This document shows, piece after piece, positions 47,601 to 55,863 of a stretch of 64,000 bases of DNA. Source of the stretch: Magnetococcales bacterium. GTDB lineage: Bacteria > Pseudomonadota > Magnetococcia > Magnetococcales > JADFYX01. Numbering within the stretch: position 1 is the first letter of the stretch; every line of letters begins with the position of its first letter. The stretch covers positions 102,631 to 166,630 of the forward strand of contig PEAM01000004.1 in NCBI GenBank assembly GCA_002753565.1, written 5' to 3'. The position numbers were made by a program, and so were the translations under genes. The notes beneath the pieces were generated by a model. It was not told the origin of the DNA and ran no database searches. It was given only the letters and a program-made list of their open reading frames with translations.

Positions 47601-47746
47601 TCGAAACGGTCGGACTGGACGAGGAGACGGCCAAAACCATCCTGGAAGATGTCTGGACCGACTATCGGCTGGATCGAGGTCAGGGGTTGATTGACCGGAC
47701 CTTTAAAAAGCTCAAGCAGAAAATTTTTCCAATTATTTCAACGTAG
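44639..47746 (+). CDS. CHAT-like / STAND NTPase / TPR protein, protease residues lost
   Basis: 1035 residues. The N-terminal part (about 1-370) follows the CHAT caspase-like order: FLPWELLQFP, then HLLHLVGPALI near residue 217 and GVVLSGRDGEK near 263, then GTPLALAWGESL and AGGQTMDHALSEARRAI. In active CHAT proteases the second and third segments contain the catalytic His (HxxGHG) and Cys (LxAC); here they read GPA and SGR, so the protease should be dead. A STAND/AAA ATPase follows (Walker A GPQGSGKST near 419, Walker B ILILDGLEW near 504), then TPR repeats (about 770-960). Similar architectures act in signalling and anti-phage sensing. No partner effector sits beside it. Confidence 0.75.
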   Translation: MIHSEIQLALAILQDGEPDTPFRVQLSADGEPLSSEKKVEEARYREVHSISDGCRQLLKSGGNPALSADTLTSAGIELFDAWFAPFWPQTETYLKTHQGTSCHITISSNVADILFLPWELLQFPNGTLPSLDKRFGLRRLPKSSKQPARCCPTLAPGPLKLLFMVSAPTNSGQLDFIAEEQALRQSLEKAGREIFLEVVDSGTVEALAAAIHQFQPHLLHLVGPALIKNETGYFGFEDEIGNADIRSAAEMADELLKNTSIQGVVLSGRDGEKPSPVAALGAVARELAERGTPLALAWGESLTHPLAAPFAETLYADLAGGQTMDHALSEARRAILTRCESSGYPSWILPMLFATTNQSRVYNSSPGAPRIRPFPRAITLPPLPGLDLGPVSHFRLPRRSVQRLLPQLMDGSLQTLLLTGPQGSGKSTLASHLAQNLLASGFSLIALSGSAQTPLTTARVLAAFEQKLQQEGMKEEREILTNPRIGMEDRLGFVAALMNRRASFILILDGLEWSLNQQNNRFLDPTMAPFFFYMLDQMNGQSRFIATSRVTPISGGPAPLPATCREERLTLPFPSISPDTFGLDREEEQALAQLALAKLPLPLTGISALLDLEPQKAISLLSNWQSNGLVHGDDSGKEPVWHLIRPLPEGLSPLKEEIRRQSDRQIGLFFRSCLETNQITPFQRTWLDLAIETSHHFLAANDFELALEVCKPVNLFLEQMGFYWEMEQINRTLSAFRQHPTPLYHIGLAQQRQSHFSEARATLGNLISLTQGKNIPEEALAHYDLAALDLQQSAMPESLIHFNTALAINRAIEDNKGVVACLTQIGMIHMHSGEGEKALTYLEEALEIQRREGTPFEVAQLLPWIGDIYFRMDEGEQAREKFQEALPILQAHQDLVMETQVLHQQATLDLNEERYLAALKGFQASLDIKREMEDQKGEAATFFQLGRLAKAVGHQDSCMRFIGLCYRIDQEIGNPDAEQERRIYEEIVETVGLDEETAKTILEDVWTDYRLDRGQGLIDRTFKKLKQKIFPIIST

Positions 47747-47799
47747 CATATTTTCAAGTCAACTATGAACCAGCAAACAGGTAGAGGAAGGAAAATCTT

Positions 47800-49011
47800 A
47801 TGAAACAGGGAAATGTTCTGGTTGCCCAGGGAGGCGGACCAACCGCTGTGATCAATCAATCGTTAGTCGGCGCCGTACTTGAGGCAAGAAAGTTCCCTCA
47901 AGTCAATCGGGTCTATGGTGCGCTGCACGGTGTGGCCGGCATTATAGCCGAAGATTTTCTGGACCTGACTCAAGAGACCACCCACAATTTGGAACTGGTC
48001 GCCGGAACCCCCGGCTCTGCTCTGGGTTCCACCCGCGACAAACCAAACGAGGCCTACTGTGCCAATATCCTCAAGGTATTGATTGCCCACGATATCCGCT
48101 ATTTTCTCTATATTGGGGGTAACGACTCCTCTGACACCTTACGCATTGTCCAGACCTTTGCCCAAAAAGAGTCCTACGAACTGATCACCGTCCACATTCC
48201 CAAAACCATCGATAACGATTTGATGGTCAATGACCACACCCCCGGTTTTCCTTCAGCGGCCAAATTTGTCGCCTCGGCCTTTGCAGGGGTTAACCTGGAT
48301 AACCGAGCGCTACCCGGTATCTACGTCGGTGTCGTCATGGGTCGCCATGCCGGTTTTCTTACCGCAGCCTCGGCTTTGGGTCGCAAATGTCGAGATGATG
48401 GTCCCCATCTCATCTATCTCCCAGAGAGAAACTTTCTCATTGAGCAGTTTCTCTCCGATGTCCAGTCGGTGTACAACCGTTTGGGGCGGTGTGTCATTGC
48501 GGTTTCTGAGGGCATACACGATGAAAACGGCACTCTGATTGCCACCAAATTACCCGGTGAGGTCGAACATGACGCCCATGGCAATGTCCAACTCTCTGGC
48601 ACCGGCGCTCTGGCAGATCTGCTCACCAACACCATCAAGACCAAGCTAGGAATCAAACGGGTACGTGGAGACACCTTTGGCTATCTACAACGCTCCTTTT
48701 TAGGTGTTGTCTCCAATATTGATCAACGTGAAGCCAGGGAAGTTGGGGAAAAAGCCTGTCAGTTTGCTCTTTGGAACGACGCAAGCGGCACCATCACCAT
48801 CCACCGGATCGGAGATTATTCCGTTGAATATCGGCTAGACCCCTTGGAGGCCGTTGCCGGAAAAACCAAGGTCATGCCAGATGAATTCATCTCAGAAGAA
48901 GGGACCGATATTACCCCAGCCTTCCGTGCCTATCTGGCCCCCCTACTTGGAAACAGCATGCCAGAAGTCTTCCGCCTCCGTGCTCCCGTGGTCCCTAAAA
49001 AGCTTGGTTAA
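47800..49011 (+). CDS. pfp: Pyrophosphate-dependent 6-phosphofructokinase
   Basis: 403 residues. PFK fold with AQGGGPTAVINQSL, the nucleotide/PPi site YIGGNDSSDT, the catalytic PKTIDND (Lys preceding TIDND marks the PPi-using clade; ATP enzymes have Gly), VVMGRHAGFLTA and KRVRGDTFGYLQRSF. It phosphorylates fructose-6-phosphate reversibly with pyrophosphate. Together with pgk it supports glycolysis or gluconeogenesis. It starts at an ATG with AAGGAAA upstream. Followed by a hairpin at 49055-49092. Confidence 0.9.
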   Translation: MKQGNVLVAQGGGPTAVINQSLVGAVLEARKFPQVNRVYGALHGVAGIIAEDFLDLTQETTHNLELVAGTPGSALGSTRDKPNEAYCANILKVLIAHDIRYFLYIGGNDSSDTLRIVQTFAQKESYELITVHIPKTIDNDLMVNDHTPGFPSAAKFVASAFAGVNLDNRALPGIYVGVVMGRHAGFLTAASALGRKCRDDGPHLIYLPERNFLIEQFLSDVQSVYNRLGRCVIAVSEGIHDENGTLIATKLPGEVEHDAHGNVQLSGTGALADLLTNTIKTKLGIKRVRGDTFGYLQRSFLGVVSNIDQREAREVGEKACQFALWNDASGTITIHRIGDYSVEYRLDPLEAVAGKTKVMPDEFISEEGTDITPAFRAYLAPLLGNSMPEVFRLRAPVVPKKLG

Positions 49012-49054
49012 ATTATCTATTAATACACACCAAAGAGACTCTCTACCCCTGCTT

Positions 49055-49092
49055 CTGACCGAAACCACTCACCCAGCACCGTTTTCGGTCAG
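49055..49092 (+). terminator. Hairpin after the phosphofructokinase gene
   Basis: 10-bp perfect arms CTGACCGAAA (49055-49064) and TTTCGGTCAG (49083-49092) with an 18-nt loop, 44 bp past the stop. No U-run follows, so termination may need Rho. Confidence 0.45.
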
Positions 49093-49173
49093 GAGCAAGA
49101 CAAACAGAGCCGCTGAATCAACCGGAAAGCTACCCCCTCCCTGTTATCTGTTCTTAAAATGGAGCCTTGAAAG

Positions 49174-49569
49174 ATGGAATTTTTTTCCTTTATTCAAACC
49201 GAATGCAATGAAGAGCAACTTATCGCAGAGTTAACCATGGAATCCCTGTGTGATCTCTGTCCCAGCCTGGAAAAACGGCTGGATAGTACGGTTGACAGGG
49301 GCCGCTATTTTACCCTATGGGGAGAGTTCGAGATTATCAGACAGCGGATTTTAGGGGGATATCGCTTTTTTCTTCCCACCTGTCAAAATACCCTGGCCTG
49401 GACAATAACCACAGGACTTCCCCCACACCCAAGCCAGATAACCATCCACGCCACCATCAACCGAACCAGCCAAGACTCAGATTTCATCGAGACATTGGAA
49501 GATTTTGTACAAGAGTGGAAAGCCGGACTGGAGAAGAGAATCAACACCCCCCATAAACCCACCCCATAA
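49174..49569 (+). CDS. Hypothetical protein
   Basis: 131 residues with a ribosome site (GGAG) 9 bp upstream. Mixed alpha/beta composition; an early LCDLCPSLEKRL segment and a central WGEFEIIRQRILGGYRFFLPTCQNTLAWTI suggest a compact soluble domain. I do not recognise the family. Not similar to the prophage genes that follow. Plausible as a real gene because of its Shine-Dalgarno site and codon use like its neighbours. Confidence 0.5.
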   Translation: MEFFSFIQTECNEEQLIAELTMESLCDLCPSLEKRLDSTVDRGRYFTLWGEFEIIRQRILGGYRFFLPTCQNTLAWTITTGLPPHPSQITIHATINRTSQDSDFIETLEDFVQEWKAGLEKRINTPHKPTP

Positions 49570-49736
49570 ACCAACAGCCCTTCAAGCCAAAACCTCTTTT
49601 TTACAACACAACCCCAAACTGAATTTTTTTTATAGAACAGCTTGCAGAATGAAAAAGATTCTGGCATATTCTCCATCCCGTGGACAGAAAAGTCCCCGAT
49701 ACGCTTCCAGATAAAATGCAATGCTTTCACTAAAAA

Positions 49737-49812
49737 GCCGGCGTAGCTCAATTGGTAGAGCAACGGATTTGTAATCCGTAGGTCAGTGGTTCGATTCCTC
49801 TCGCCGGCACCA
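49737..49812 (+). tRNA. tRNA-Thr (anticodon UGU)
   Basis: 76 nt including an encoded CCA. Acceptor arms GCCGGCG/CGCCGGC pair perfectly with discriminator A. The anticodon stem is ACGGA/TCCGT with loop TTTGTAA (anticodon TGT at 49770-49772), and the T-arm contains GGTTCGATTCC. The prophage is inserted in this gene, with the duplicated segment beginning in the anticodon loop, so the phage sequence restores the 3' half. Confidence 0.97.
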
Positions 49813-49816
49813 TATA
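49768..49816 (+). repeat. attL, 49-bp core repeat of the prophage
   Basis: Perfect 49-bp direct repeat with 62264-62312, running from the anticodon loop of tRNA-Thr through its CCA end to ATATA. Confidence 0.95.
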
Positions 49817-49820
49817 GTTC

Positions 49821-49852
49821 AATGGCTTAGACTGTATTTTCGTCTAGGCCAT
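49821..49852 (+). terminator. Phage-borne terminator behind tRNA-Thr
   Basis: Stem AATGGC(T)TAGAC/GTCTA(G)GCCATT followed by TTTTTGGTTTTT. It comes from the prophage end and replaces the chromosomal terminator that was displaced to 62317-62346. Confidence 0.75.
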
Positions 49853-49885
49853 TTTTGGTTTTTACCCTTTATGACTACATTGTGT

Positions 49886-50884
49886 CTACGCCGTTTCAAG
49901 TTTACCCAATGGATTTAAAGTGACTGCTTCTTTTAGATGTTCAGGCGATAGGTGAGCATAGCGCATTGTCATTGTTAGGCTTTGATGCCCTAATATTTTT
50001 TGCAAGGCTATGATGTTTCCCCCATTCATCATGAAGTGAGATGCGAAGGTGTGGCGCAAAACATGGGTAAGTTGTCCTGCTGGTAGATCTATAGCCATTC
50101 TTTTGATTGCTGAACGGTAAGCCCCAGAGCAACTGGTAAACAGCTTTCCCCTTCCATCCTCATATTCTCGCAACTGCTTAACTAAATCTGAAGAAATTGG
50201 AATACTCCTATTTTTTCCGCTTTTGGTTCCAGTTCCATAAAGATCAATCCTACCATCATGGATTTGTTCAATTCTTAAACTCTCAGATTCACCCCACCTC
50301 GCCCCGGTCGCCAAGCAGATCCGCACGACCAACCCAACATCCGGGTTACTGCTTTGGTCAACTTCCACCAGTAGCCGTTTAATTTCCTCCATCGAGAAAA
50401 AAGAGAGTTCCCGTTCTGGAATCTTGAGTTGACGAAGCCCTGTAAGAGGGTTTTCCCCTCCCCAGACACCCAACCTACCCAATTCATGAAACATGGCCCG
50501 AAGGTATGAATGCTCACGGTTAAGGGTTCCAGGTGATAGCCCCTCAGATAATCTTGATTCTCGATAGGCAATAAAATTTTCAGTACGGAAATTGAATAAA
50601 ACAGGATTTCCAAGACGCTGAACCAAGGCTACAAGCCGTTTATGTTGGTCAAAATGCAACCGTTTACCATGGTGTTGATGCCACAGTTCTACTAATTCAG
50701 ATAGGAGTCGAGTATCTTTTTTAACTGGAATCCAGGCAGGATTTTCCCCAAATTTGGCTTTCATGAACAGTTCCCAACGCCGACACTCTCCCTTTGTTTT
50801 AAAGGTCTTCCGGTAGCGTTTGCCATCCCGGCCTGCAGGGTAAATATCAATCTGCCAACCGGTGGAGACCTTTTTGATTGCCAT
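49886..50884 (-). CDS. int: Prophage tyrosine integrase
   Basis: 332 residues. An N-terminal arm-binding region (residues about 1-55), a SAM-like core-binding domain, and a catalytic domain with Arg in LATGARWGESE (near 195), HVLRHTFASHF (His-x-x-Arg near 275), LGHQSLTMTMRYAHL (His and the nucleophile Tyr near 307). It catalyses integration at the tRNA-Thr gene. It is the last gene of the leftward Rep-Int unit; its start codon directly follows the Rep stop. Its terminal codons overlap a possible arm-type site (49873-49891). Confidence 0.95.
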   Translation of the reverse strand: MAIKKVSTGWQIDIYPAGRDGKRYRKTFKTKGECRRWELFMKAKFGENPAWIPVKKDTRLLSELVELWHQHHGKRLHFDQHKRLVALVQRLGNPVLFNFRTENFIAYRESRLSEGLSPGTLNREHSYLRAMFHELGRLGVWGGENPLTGLRQLKIPERELSFFSMEEIKRLLVEVDQSSNPDVGLVVRICLATGARWGESESLRIEQIHDGRIDLYGTGTKSGKNRSIPISSDLVKQLREYEDGRGKLFTSCSGAYRSAIKRMAIDLPAGQLTHVLRHTFASHFMMNGGNIIALQKILGHQSLTMTMRYAHLSPEHLKEAVTLNPLGKLETA

Positions 50885-52180
50885 TTAGGCCACTTTTCCA
50901 AGCAATCGTCGAAGCTTCACCCCTCTTTCAATCATAGTCAATAAATGTGTATGGTGTAGCCCTTTTGAATCCAAGTAATCTGTTATATCACTGTAAATCG
51001 CCATACCTTCCAACATTTCCACTATTTCGAGAGCCTTCATTTGTCTTCTTGCACCCAACGTAACAATGTTTCCAATCATCATTGCCACATTGCGACCAGC
51101 GTTTGACATATCTTTTTTTTTAACCCGACGAACCACAACCCCCTTTGCAGGACGTTTATATACGACATCTTCCATAATCAACTGCCAAAAAGGATCAATA
51201 TAACGAGCAGTTGACATCAATCTGTTTCTATCTAAACCATATTTCCAAATATCGGTAAGAAATGGTTTTGCCTGCTCAAAAGATTCAATCTCTTTACCTA
51301 AACCTTCTCCAATTTCCCTCATGATTCCATGAACTAACCTTAACTCAATACGCCATACAAATTTTTCAGGATCAAACCAACCACCACTATCTTCTTTCCA
51401 AACCCTATGAAAATAATCAACTTTATCATGCTTGATTATTTCTTTATCTTTCCGATAGATAGACATTTGCATTGCCGATGCTTTACCAAACATAAATGTC
51501 TCATTATCACCATATATCGCTGCCACTTCTGACAAACCATCAAATTCAACTGATTGTATCCCTCTAAAGTCACGTTTTGCCCTTGTTCTAGTTACAAATT
51601 TGTCTAAAAAATCTTTATTTGGCTCCCAGCCCTGAACATCAACAGCCATATGAACAGCAACCCCTTGTGGCTTGGGATATTCCATAAGCCATTTTGCTAT
51701 ACTATCCATATCCCTCTGAAGAAGGCCGGAAGAAACCCCATTATTTACTGACTCTTGATCCCGTATTCTATGGGGTGAGACCTCTATTTTTATATGAGTA
51801 TCAGCATCCTCGACCTTGGCATGAAATCTCTTAACCAAAATAGTTAAACCTTTTTCGTTATTTTGGAGCTTATATCTATACCCAGATCTACTCCCCATCC
51901 CTGAAATATGCCAAGGCCCTACTGGACCCTCAGAAAAAAATTCAACACGATTCTCAATTGCTTCAACTATCCTATTCATCCATTTGGTTTTTAATTTACC
52001 GTGATAAAGCTGTTTAACAGTGTCAATAGTGGCTGACAGGAGACGTACACCGCTCAAATCATGCAAACCAGTACCGGATTCAAATAGAGTTCCCTTAGGA
52101 TCAGGTGGGATTTCCTCGCCTTCATGGGTAATTTGGGTGTAAAGGTCATAACGTGTATTGAACTTCCATTTCTCTGCCAT
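50885..52180 (-). CDS. Probable inovirus replication initiation protein (Rep)
   Basis: 431 residues. Position and size fit the rolling-circle replication protein of inoviruses. The segment VAVHMAVDVQGWEP resembles the RiDlavDv motif of the phage replication initiation family, and FVWRIELRLVHGIM fits a later conserved strand; a definite HUH or catalytic Tyr assignment is not possible by eye. The protein has no membrane segment and a basic C-terminus (KGVVVRRVKKKDMSN). It is adjacent to int without a gap and preceded by a tandem operator at 52215-52234. Confidence 0.7.
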   Translation of the reverse strand: MAEKWKFNTRYDLYTQITHEGEEIPPDPKGTLFESGTGLHDLSGVRLLSATIDTVKQLYHGKLKTKWMNRIVEAIENRVEFFSEGPVGPWHISGMGSRSGYRYKLQNNEKGLTILVKRFHAKVEDADTHIKIEVSPHRIRDQESVNNGVSSGLLQRDMDSIAKWLMEYPKPQGVAVHMAVDVQGWEPNKDFLDKFVTRTRAKRDFRGIQSVEFDGLSEVAAIYGDNETFMFGKASAMQMSIYRKDKEIIKHDKVDYFHRVWKEDSGGWFDPEKFVWRIELRLVHGIMREIGEGLGKEIESFEQAKPFLTDIWKYGLDRNRLMSTARYIDPFWQLIMEDVVYKRPAKGVVVRRVKKKDMSNAGRNVAMMIGNIVTLGARRQMKALEIVEMLEGMAIYSDITDYLDSKGLHHTHLLTMIERGVKLRRLLGKVA

Positions 52181-52214
52181 AATAAGACTCCAATTGGTAA
52201 TTTTTCCGTTTTTC

Positions 52215-52234
52215 TAATGACCACTAATGACCAG
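52215..52234 (-). promoter_or_regulatory. Candidate operator upstream of Rep
   Basis: Two tandem copies of TAATGACCA(C/G). The 15-mer GACCACTAATGACCA (52219-52233) recurs inverted at 61131-61145, over the start of the HTH gene. It probably binds a phage regulator such as the RHH or HTH protein. Confidence 0.5.
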
Positions 52235-52290
52235 TTTAACTATCCTACGTGTACCATTAGATAAGAAGTGTTACAGGGACTTCAAGTTAT

Positions 52291-52347
52291 GCCGCTTCCG
52301 GGCTCCGCGCGGCTCGGGGACTCGCCGCACTCCGCCCGGTACGGCCC
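52291..52347. other. GC-rich structured patch upstream of Rep: candidate phage origin
   Basis: Strikingly GC-rich 57 bp inside an AT-rich intergenic region between Rep and the small gene at 52349, with several short complementary segments (CCGGGCTCCGCGCGGCTCGGGG). Inovirus replication origins are GC-rich hairpins in intergenic DNA next to rep. Evidence is composition and position only. Confidence 0.4.
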
Positions 52348-52348
52348 T

Positions 52349-52657
52349 TTATTCAGATGCTAACATTTTGACCTGTAGAATTTGTGACTGGGTCTCTCTT
52401 TCAATGCGATCAGCAATTGAACGCAGGAGAGGGGCCAAGCTAAGCTTTTCTTGAAAGGTGAGCCGATAGGTATGGTTTGGCAGATCACGGAGGGACCAGG
52501 GGTTGTTGATGCATCCACCGGAGAAGTGGACGCTTTGAACCTGACCAGCCCGTGCGTCAACATGGAAATTGATTCCCTTCTTGGGCAGACAATCCAAGGC
52601 TTCAGTGCACCATGGCACTCCTTCACCATCCGTTACGATTTTTAAATTTCCCGACAT
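52349..52657 (-). CDS. Small prophage protein of unknown function
   Basis: 102 residues from the ATG at 52657, which has GGAG at a good distance; a longer frame to 52807 runs through the terminator hairpins and is rejected. Cys/Trp-containing N-terminal half (GEGVPWCTEALDCLPKKG), helical basic C-terminal half. No signal peptide or membrane segment. It lies between the structural operon and Rep, the place where inoviruses keep small replication or regulatory genes. Family not recognised. Confidence 0.6.
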   Translation of the reverse strand: MSGNLKIVTDGEGVPWCTEALDCLPKKGINFHVDARAGQVQSVHFSGGCINNPWSLRDLPNHTYRLTFQEKLSLAPLLRSIADRIERETQSQILQVKMLASE

Positions 52658-52695
52658 GATCAGGCTCCAAATAATGATAACTTCGTTAGATAACC

Positions 52696-52744
52696 TTGGA
52701 GGCTCCGCCTCCAAACCTCCGTTTAAGGGTGTGACACCCTTAAA
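52696..52744 (-). terminator. Double hairpin ending the phage structural operon
   Basis: Two successive dyads: TTGGAGG/CCTCCAA (52696-52714) and TTTAAGGGTGT/ACACCCTTAAA (52722-52744), the second flanked by T and A runs. Between the last structural-operon gene and the Rep module. Confidence 0.65.
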
Positions 52745-52842
52745 AATCCCCGATAAAATGGTGCTGGCTCTGAAGGGTCCGCTATGTTCTTCACACACAA
52801 GAGCCAAGGAGTTGATTAGAGTGTGGGATTAAAAGACTTTTA

Positions 52843-53103
52843 TTAGTTTTTGTTAAAAGAGTTGGCTTGAACCTCTTCCATATGAACTCGGACTGGATGA
52901 ACCCCCAAACCATGCACAGCCTTACATGCAGCATTGATAGTTCTAAACTTCCGAATACCGACTCTAGCGTCAAAACCTACCAACTTGCCGGTATCGCCGT
53001 TATTTAGGCGATATTCGACACAGAAAAACCCTTTGAATGGAGAGACCCAAACATCGGTAACCACCCCTTGCCGAAAGAGCTTTAAAAGTGCATCACGTTT
53101 CAT
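52843..53103 (-). CDS. Small prophage protein
   Basis: 86 residues. The start ATG overlaps the stop of the secretin gene (ATGA), so it is translationally coupled. It reads as a compact alpha/beta domain: LLKLFRQGVVTDVWVSPFKG, a Gly-containing strand, and ARVGIRKFRTINAACKAVHGLG followed by a Val/Arg strand. The pattern (small, no signal peptide) recalls short plasmid- and phage-borne proteins of unknown function. Terminator hairpins follow. Confidence 0.6.
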   Translation of the reverse strand: MKRDALLKLFRQGVVTDVWVSPFKGFFCVEYRLNNGDTGKLVGFDARVGIRKFRTINAACKAVHGLGVHPVRVHMEEVQANSFNKN

Positions 53104-54713
53104 TGAACAAACCCCGCTTTGATGATTTCTGGCCGGATGGATACAACGAGATGACGAGAGACTCTGTTTTCGGTTTTAAAGGAGAAGATTTTACCAACTA
53201 TTGGTAGCCAGCCAAGAAGAGGAACCCGCTCGACCCGCTTGCCGCTCTCCTCTGAGCGTAAGCCACCGAGAAAAACTGTCTCCCCGGAAGGGATTAAAAC
53301 AGTGGTCTCAATAGCTTTTTTATCGGTAATCAGATCAACCGCACCGACGGTTTCAGGGGAGACGCTGGAGACCTCCTGCTTTACCTTCAGAAGAACAATC
53401 CCTTCTCGCTCCAAACTAGCGGTAATCTCCAAGGAGACCCCGACATTCTCCCGATGTACCGCCCGGGTTTCAGTTCCTGTTTCGGTTTCCTGAATCTCCC
53501 CTAAAAAGGGGACATTTTGACCGACCATGATTTTACCGGTTTGACCGTTTAAGACGGTTAATATGGGAGAGGAGAGTATCTCCCCCCTTGAATCACTATT
53601 GGAGGCTTTGACCACTCCGGAGAGATCACCCCGGATGAAATCAAACAGCAGCCCGGAGCCGGGAGCCGAAAGCAGATCAAAACCACCACCATTGATGGAG
53701 GAGTTTACGAGTTTGCTCTGTCCTTTTAGAGCGATACCCAACTCTTCAAAGGCAGAATCGGAAAGTTGGGCAATAGTGGCCTGAACCCGGATTTGAATAT
53801 GTGCACCATCTAATTGCTGGATGATCCCAGCGATCCGCTCTACCTCCCAGGCTGGACCCGATAGCAGCAGGCCGGAATCACCAAACGGTTTGACATAAAC
53901 ACCCTGGCCCAGATCGGCAACAATGGTTGCAGCTTTCTCTCCATCTAGATTGTGCAGCCAGATAATTTTCTCTTGATCATCCCCAGGCCGATCAATCAGA
54001 GCCACGACCCCCAACGAAACCAACCTCTCAACCCGAGACCCACGAACAACTAAAGAGCGGTTCCAATAATCTGGGAAAACATTTAGACCCCCGCCCTCTT
54101 TTTCTCCTTCCTTACCTCCGATATTGCGTAAGGCTTCCAAGGCACGCTTGAGGGGAATGTGCTGAACCGGAATTACCTCAAAATCTCCCTTAAGAGGCTT
54201 ATCCAGCTTTTCAATCAATCGCTGACACTGCCCAACAACCCCAATGCCACCGCTTATAACCACCGTAGAGCCAACCGCGGAGACCATACCCCGACCAGCA
54301 AAGATGATTTCAAGGGCTTTGGTAACCCCATCAGTATCCGACCATTGCAGAGGAAACACCCCGAAGCCATCCCGATCTAGATCCAGGCCACCCTCATTGA
54401 TTTTTTGAATCTGATAAAAAGCAGGGGACTCTTGCACCAAACCATACCCCAGGCGGGCGATGACCTTTTCAAAAACTGGGATGATATCCAAAGACCGCCC
54501 GCGCCAAGACCAGGAGAGGCGATCCGAAACCGTGCCAAAAGCAAAGCCCCGCCCGGAAATCTCCGAAACCTGAAACACCACATCCCGCAATGGTGCATCC
54601 CGAAAATCTACGGCGATCAGGCTAGAACTTTGAATCTTCACCTTGCTAACGGCTTGAGATTCACACGGCAACAGAAAGAGCATCACTGCCAGGAATAACA
54701 CTCTAAATTCCAT
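53100..54713 (-). CDS. Secretin (pIV-like outer-membrane exit channel)
   Basis: 537 residues from the ATG at 54713 (MEFRVLFLAVMLFLLPCESQA, a signal peptide). An upstream ATG at 54767 is in frame but would extend into Zot. N-terminal N0/N1-type domains include DFRDAPLRDVVFQVSEIS and a repeated alpha/beta module with FGVFPLQWSDTDGVTKAL. The C-terminal secretin domain ends with ETTVLIPSGETVFLGGLR and VPLLGWLPIVGKIFSF, the diagnostic VPLLGxxPxxGxxF motif. It forms the outer-membrane pore for virion extrusion with Zot as inner-membrane motor. 11-bp overlap with zot. Confidence 0.93.
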   Translation of the reverse strand: MEFRVLFLAVMLFLLPCESQAVSKVKIQSSSLIAVDFRDAPLRDVVFQVSEISGRGFAFGTVSDRLSWSWRGRSLDIIPVFEKVIARLGYGLVQESPAFYQIQKINEGGLDLDRDGFGVFPLQWSDTDGVTKALEIIFAGRGMVSAVGSTVVISGGIGVVGQCQRLIEKLDKPLKGDFEVIPVQHIPLKRALEALRNIGGKEGEKEGGGLNVFPDYWNRSLVVRGSRVERLVSLGVVALIDRPGDDQEKIIWLHNLDGEKAATIVADLGQGVYVKPFGDSGLLLSGPAWEVERIAGIIQQLDGAHIQIRVQATIAQLSDSAFEELGIALKGQSKLVNSSINGGGFDLLSAPGSGLLFDFIRGDLSGVVKASNSDSRGEILSSPILTVLNGQTGKIMVGQNVPFLGEIQETETGTETRAVHRENVGVSLEITASLEREGIVLLKVKQEVSSVSPETVGAVDLITDKKAIETTVLIPSGETVFLGGLRSEESGKRVERVPLLGWLPIVGKIFSFKTENRVSRHLVVSIRPEIIKAGFVQ

Positions 54714-55860
54714 TTTTCTCACCCTCAATACCTCGACAACGAGCAAACCAAACCCCGCCCTTTGCATTTTTGACTTGAGCTAGGCAACCACTCAGGCTTT
54801 TAACTTCATAGCCCATGGTTTCCAAAACAGAACCGCTGATGATAGCCCCTTGAATCTCCTCCTCGCTTAGAACCTCAAATACCAATTCAGGCCCACTGGT
54901 GAGACCAAACGCACCCACTAAATAAATACTCTTGGAGCTTAGATTATCCAGCGAAGAGACCACGCTACCGCCATGAACAGAAGAATCCTTAGAATCTTGT
55001 TGCCCAGATAGAGAAACGCTTTTTTTAGGAAGTTGATTATCTTGAGTTGGTTCTGTGGCGTGGGACGGCTTCTCTTTACTCTGCATGAAAGAAGGTAGTC
55101 CCAGAGAAAATATAGATACCCAACCAAGGACGAGCAACGCCATATAAAAAAGGAAACGATTCTGTTTCCATAACGGCTTTCCAGCTTGGCTATCGCTGAC
55201 TTTTCCGGTGTTGGTGGATTCGTAGAGATCGAAGACATATGCAGGAACCTTTTTATGTTCAACTTGAATGAAATTGGCCTCATTTGCCGGACGATTGGCT
55301 AAATGCATCGCCTCAACGTATCGCCCGTTGATTCCAATGACTGCTAGATTTTTATGAAAATAGGCACACTCGGAAATACCAAGAATATCTTTGCGAAGAG
55401 ATTTAATGTCTGGCGTGGTTAACACCATATCCCAGTTGAAATGGCGATGACGTTGAAAAGCATCCTTGAAAGTTTTGGGTCTGCCATCTTCCAAGGCTTT
55501 ATCTGATCCACCGGGATAATCCAATACCTGAAGAAAACTATCTCTCCACTCTTCCTTCCATACGTCTTGCCCCTCATCCACCAGCAAAAAGGAGCCAATA
55601 GGAACCCAGTGAAACCATTTCATCCATTTATCCGCACCATCTTGGGTATTGTGGTCTAGATGGATGATTTCAAAGGTGGCGGGAATCTCTCGCTTGGGAA
55701 ACGCTTTTTGCAACGTCTCTCGTGTCTTCTCTGCATCATCCAAACCCCGAACATTAGTCACTAAAGGACGACCGGAAAAGACCGCCTCAATAAAGTCATC
55801 GTTCATAGCCCCAGAGGTTTTATAGGCTCCAGGCGGTCCGTGATGTATCTTGATAGACAT
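54703..55860 (-). CDS. zot: Zot (pI-like virion assembly ATPase)
   Basis: 385 residues. Walker A GPPGAYKT at residues 8-15, a Walker B-like FLLVDEGQDVW near residue 92, then FQRHRHFNWDMVLTTPDIKSLRKDI. A transmembrane helix (FLFYMALLVLGWVSIFSLGL, about 238-258) separates the cytoplasmic ATPase from a periplasmic C-terminal domain. This is the inovirus pI/Zot plan. It drives assembly and export of the filament across the inner membrane with the secretin. Ends inside the secretin gene start. Confidence 0.95.
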   Translation of the reverse strand: MSIKIHHGPPGAYKTSGAMNDDFIEAVFSGRPLVTNVRGLDDAEKTRETLQKAFPKREIPATFEIIHLDHNTQDGADKWMKWFHWVPIGSFLLVDEGQDVWKEEWRDSFLQVLDYPGGSDKALEDGRPKTFKDAFQRHRHFNWDMVLTTPDIKSLRKDILGISECAYFHKNLAVIGINGRYVEAMHLANRPANEANFIQVEHKKVPAYVFDLYESTNTGKVSDSQAGKPLWKQNRFLFYMALLVLGWVSIFSLGLPSFMQSKEKPSHATEPTQDNQLPKKSVSLSGQQDSKDSSVHGGSVVSSLDNLSSKSIYLVGAFGLTSGPELVFEVLSEEEIQGAIISGSVLETMGYEVKSLSGCLAQVKNAKGGVWFARCRGIEGEKNGI

Positions 55861-55863
55861 GGG

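Noticed and set aside
52658..52807. Extension of the small gene upstream of Rep
   Set aside because: Runs through two terminator-like hairpins; the ATG at 52657 has a proper ribosome site.
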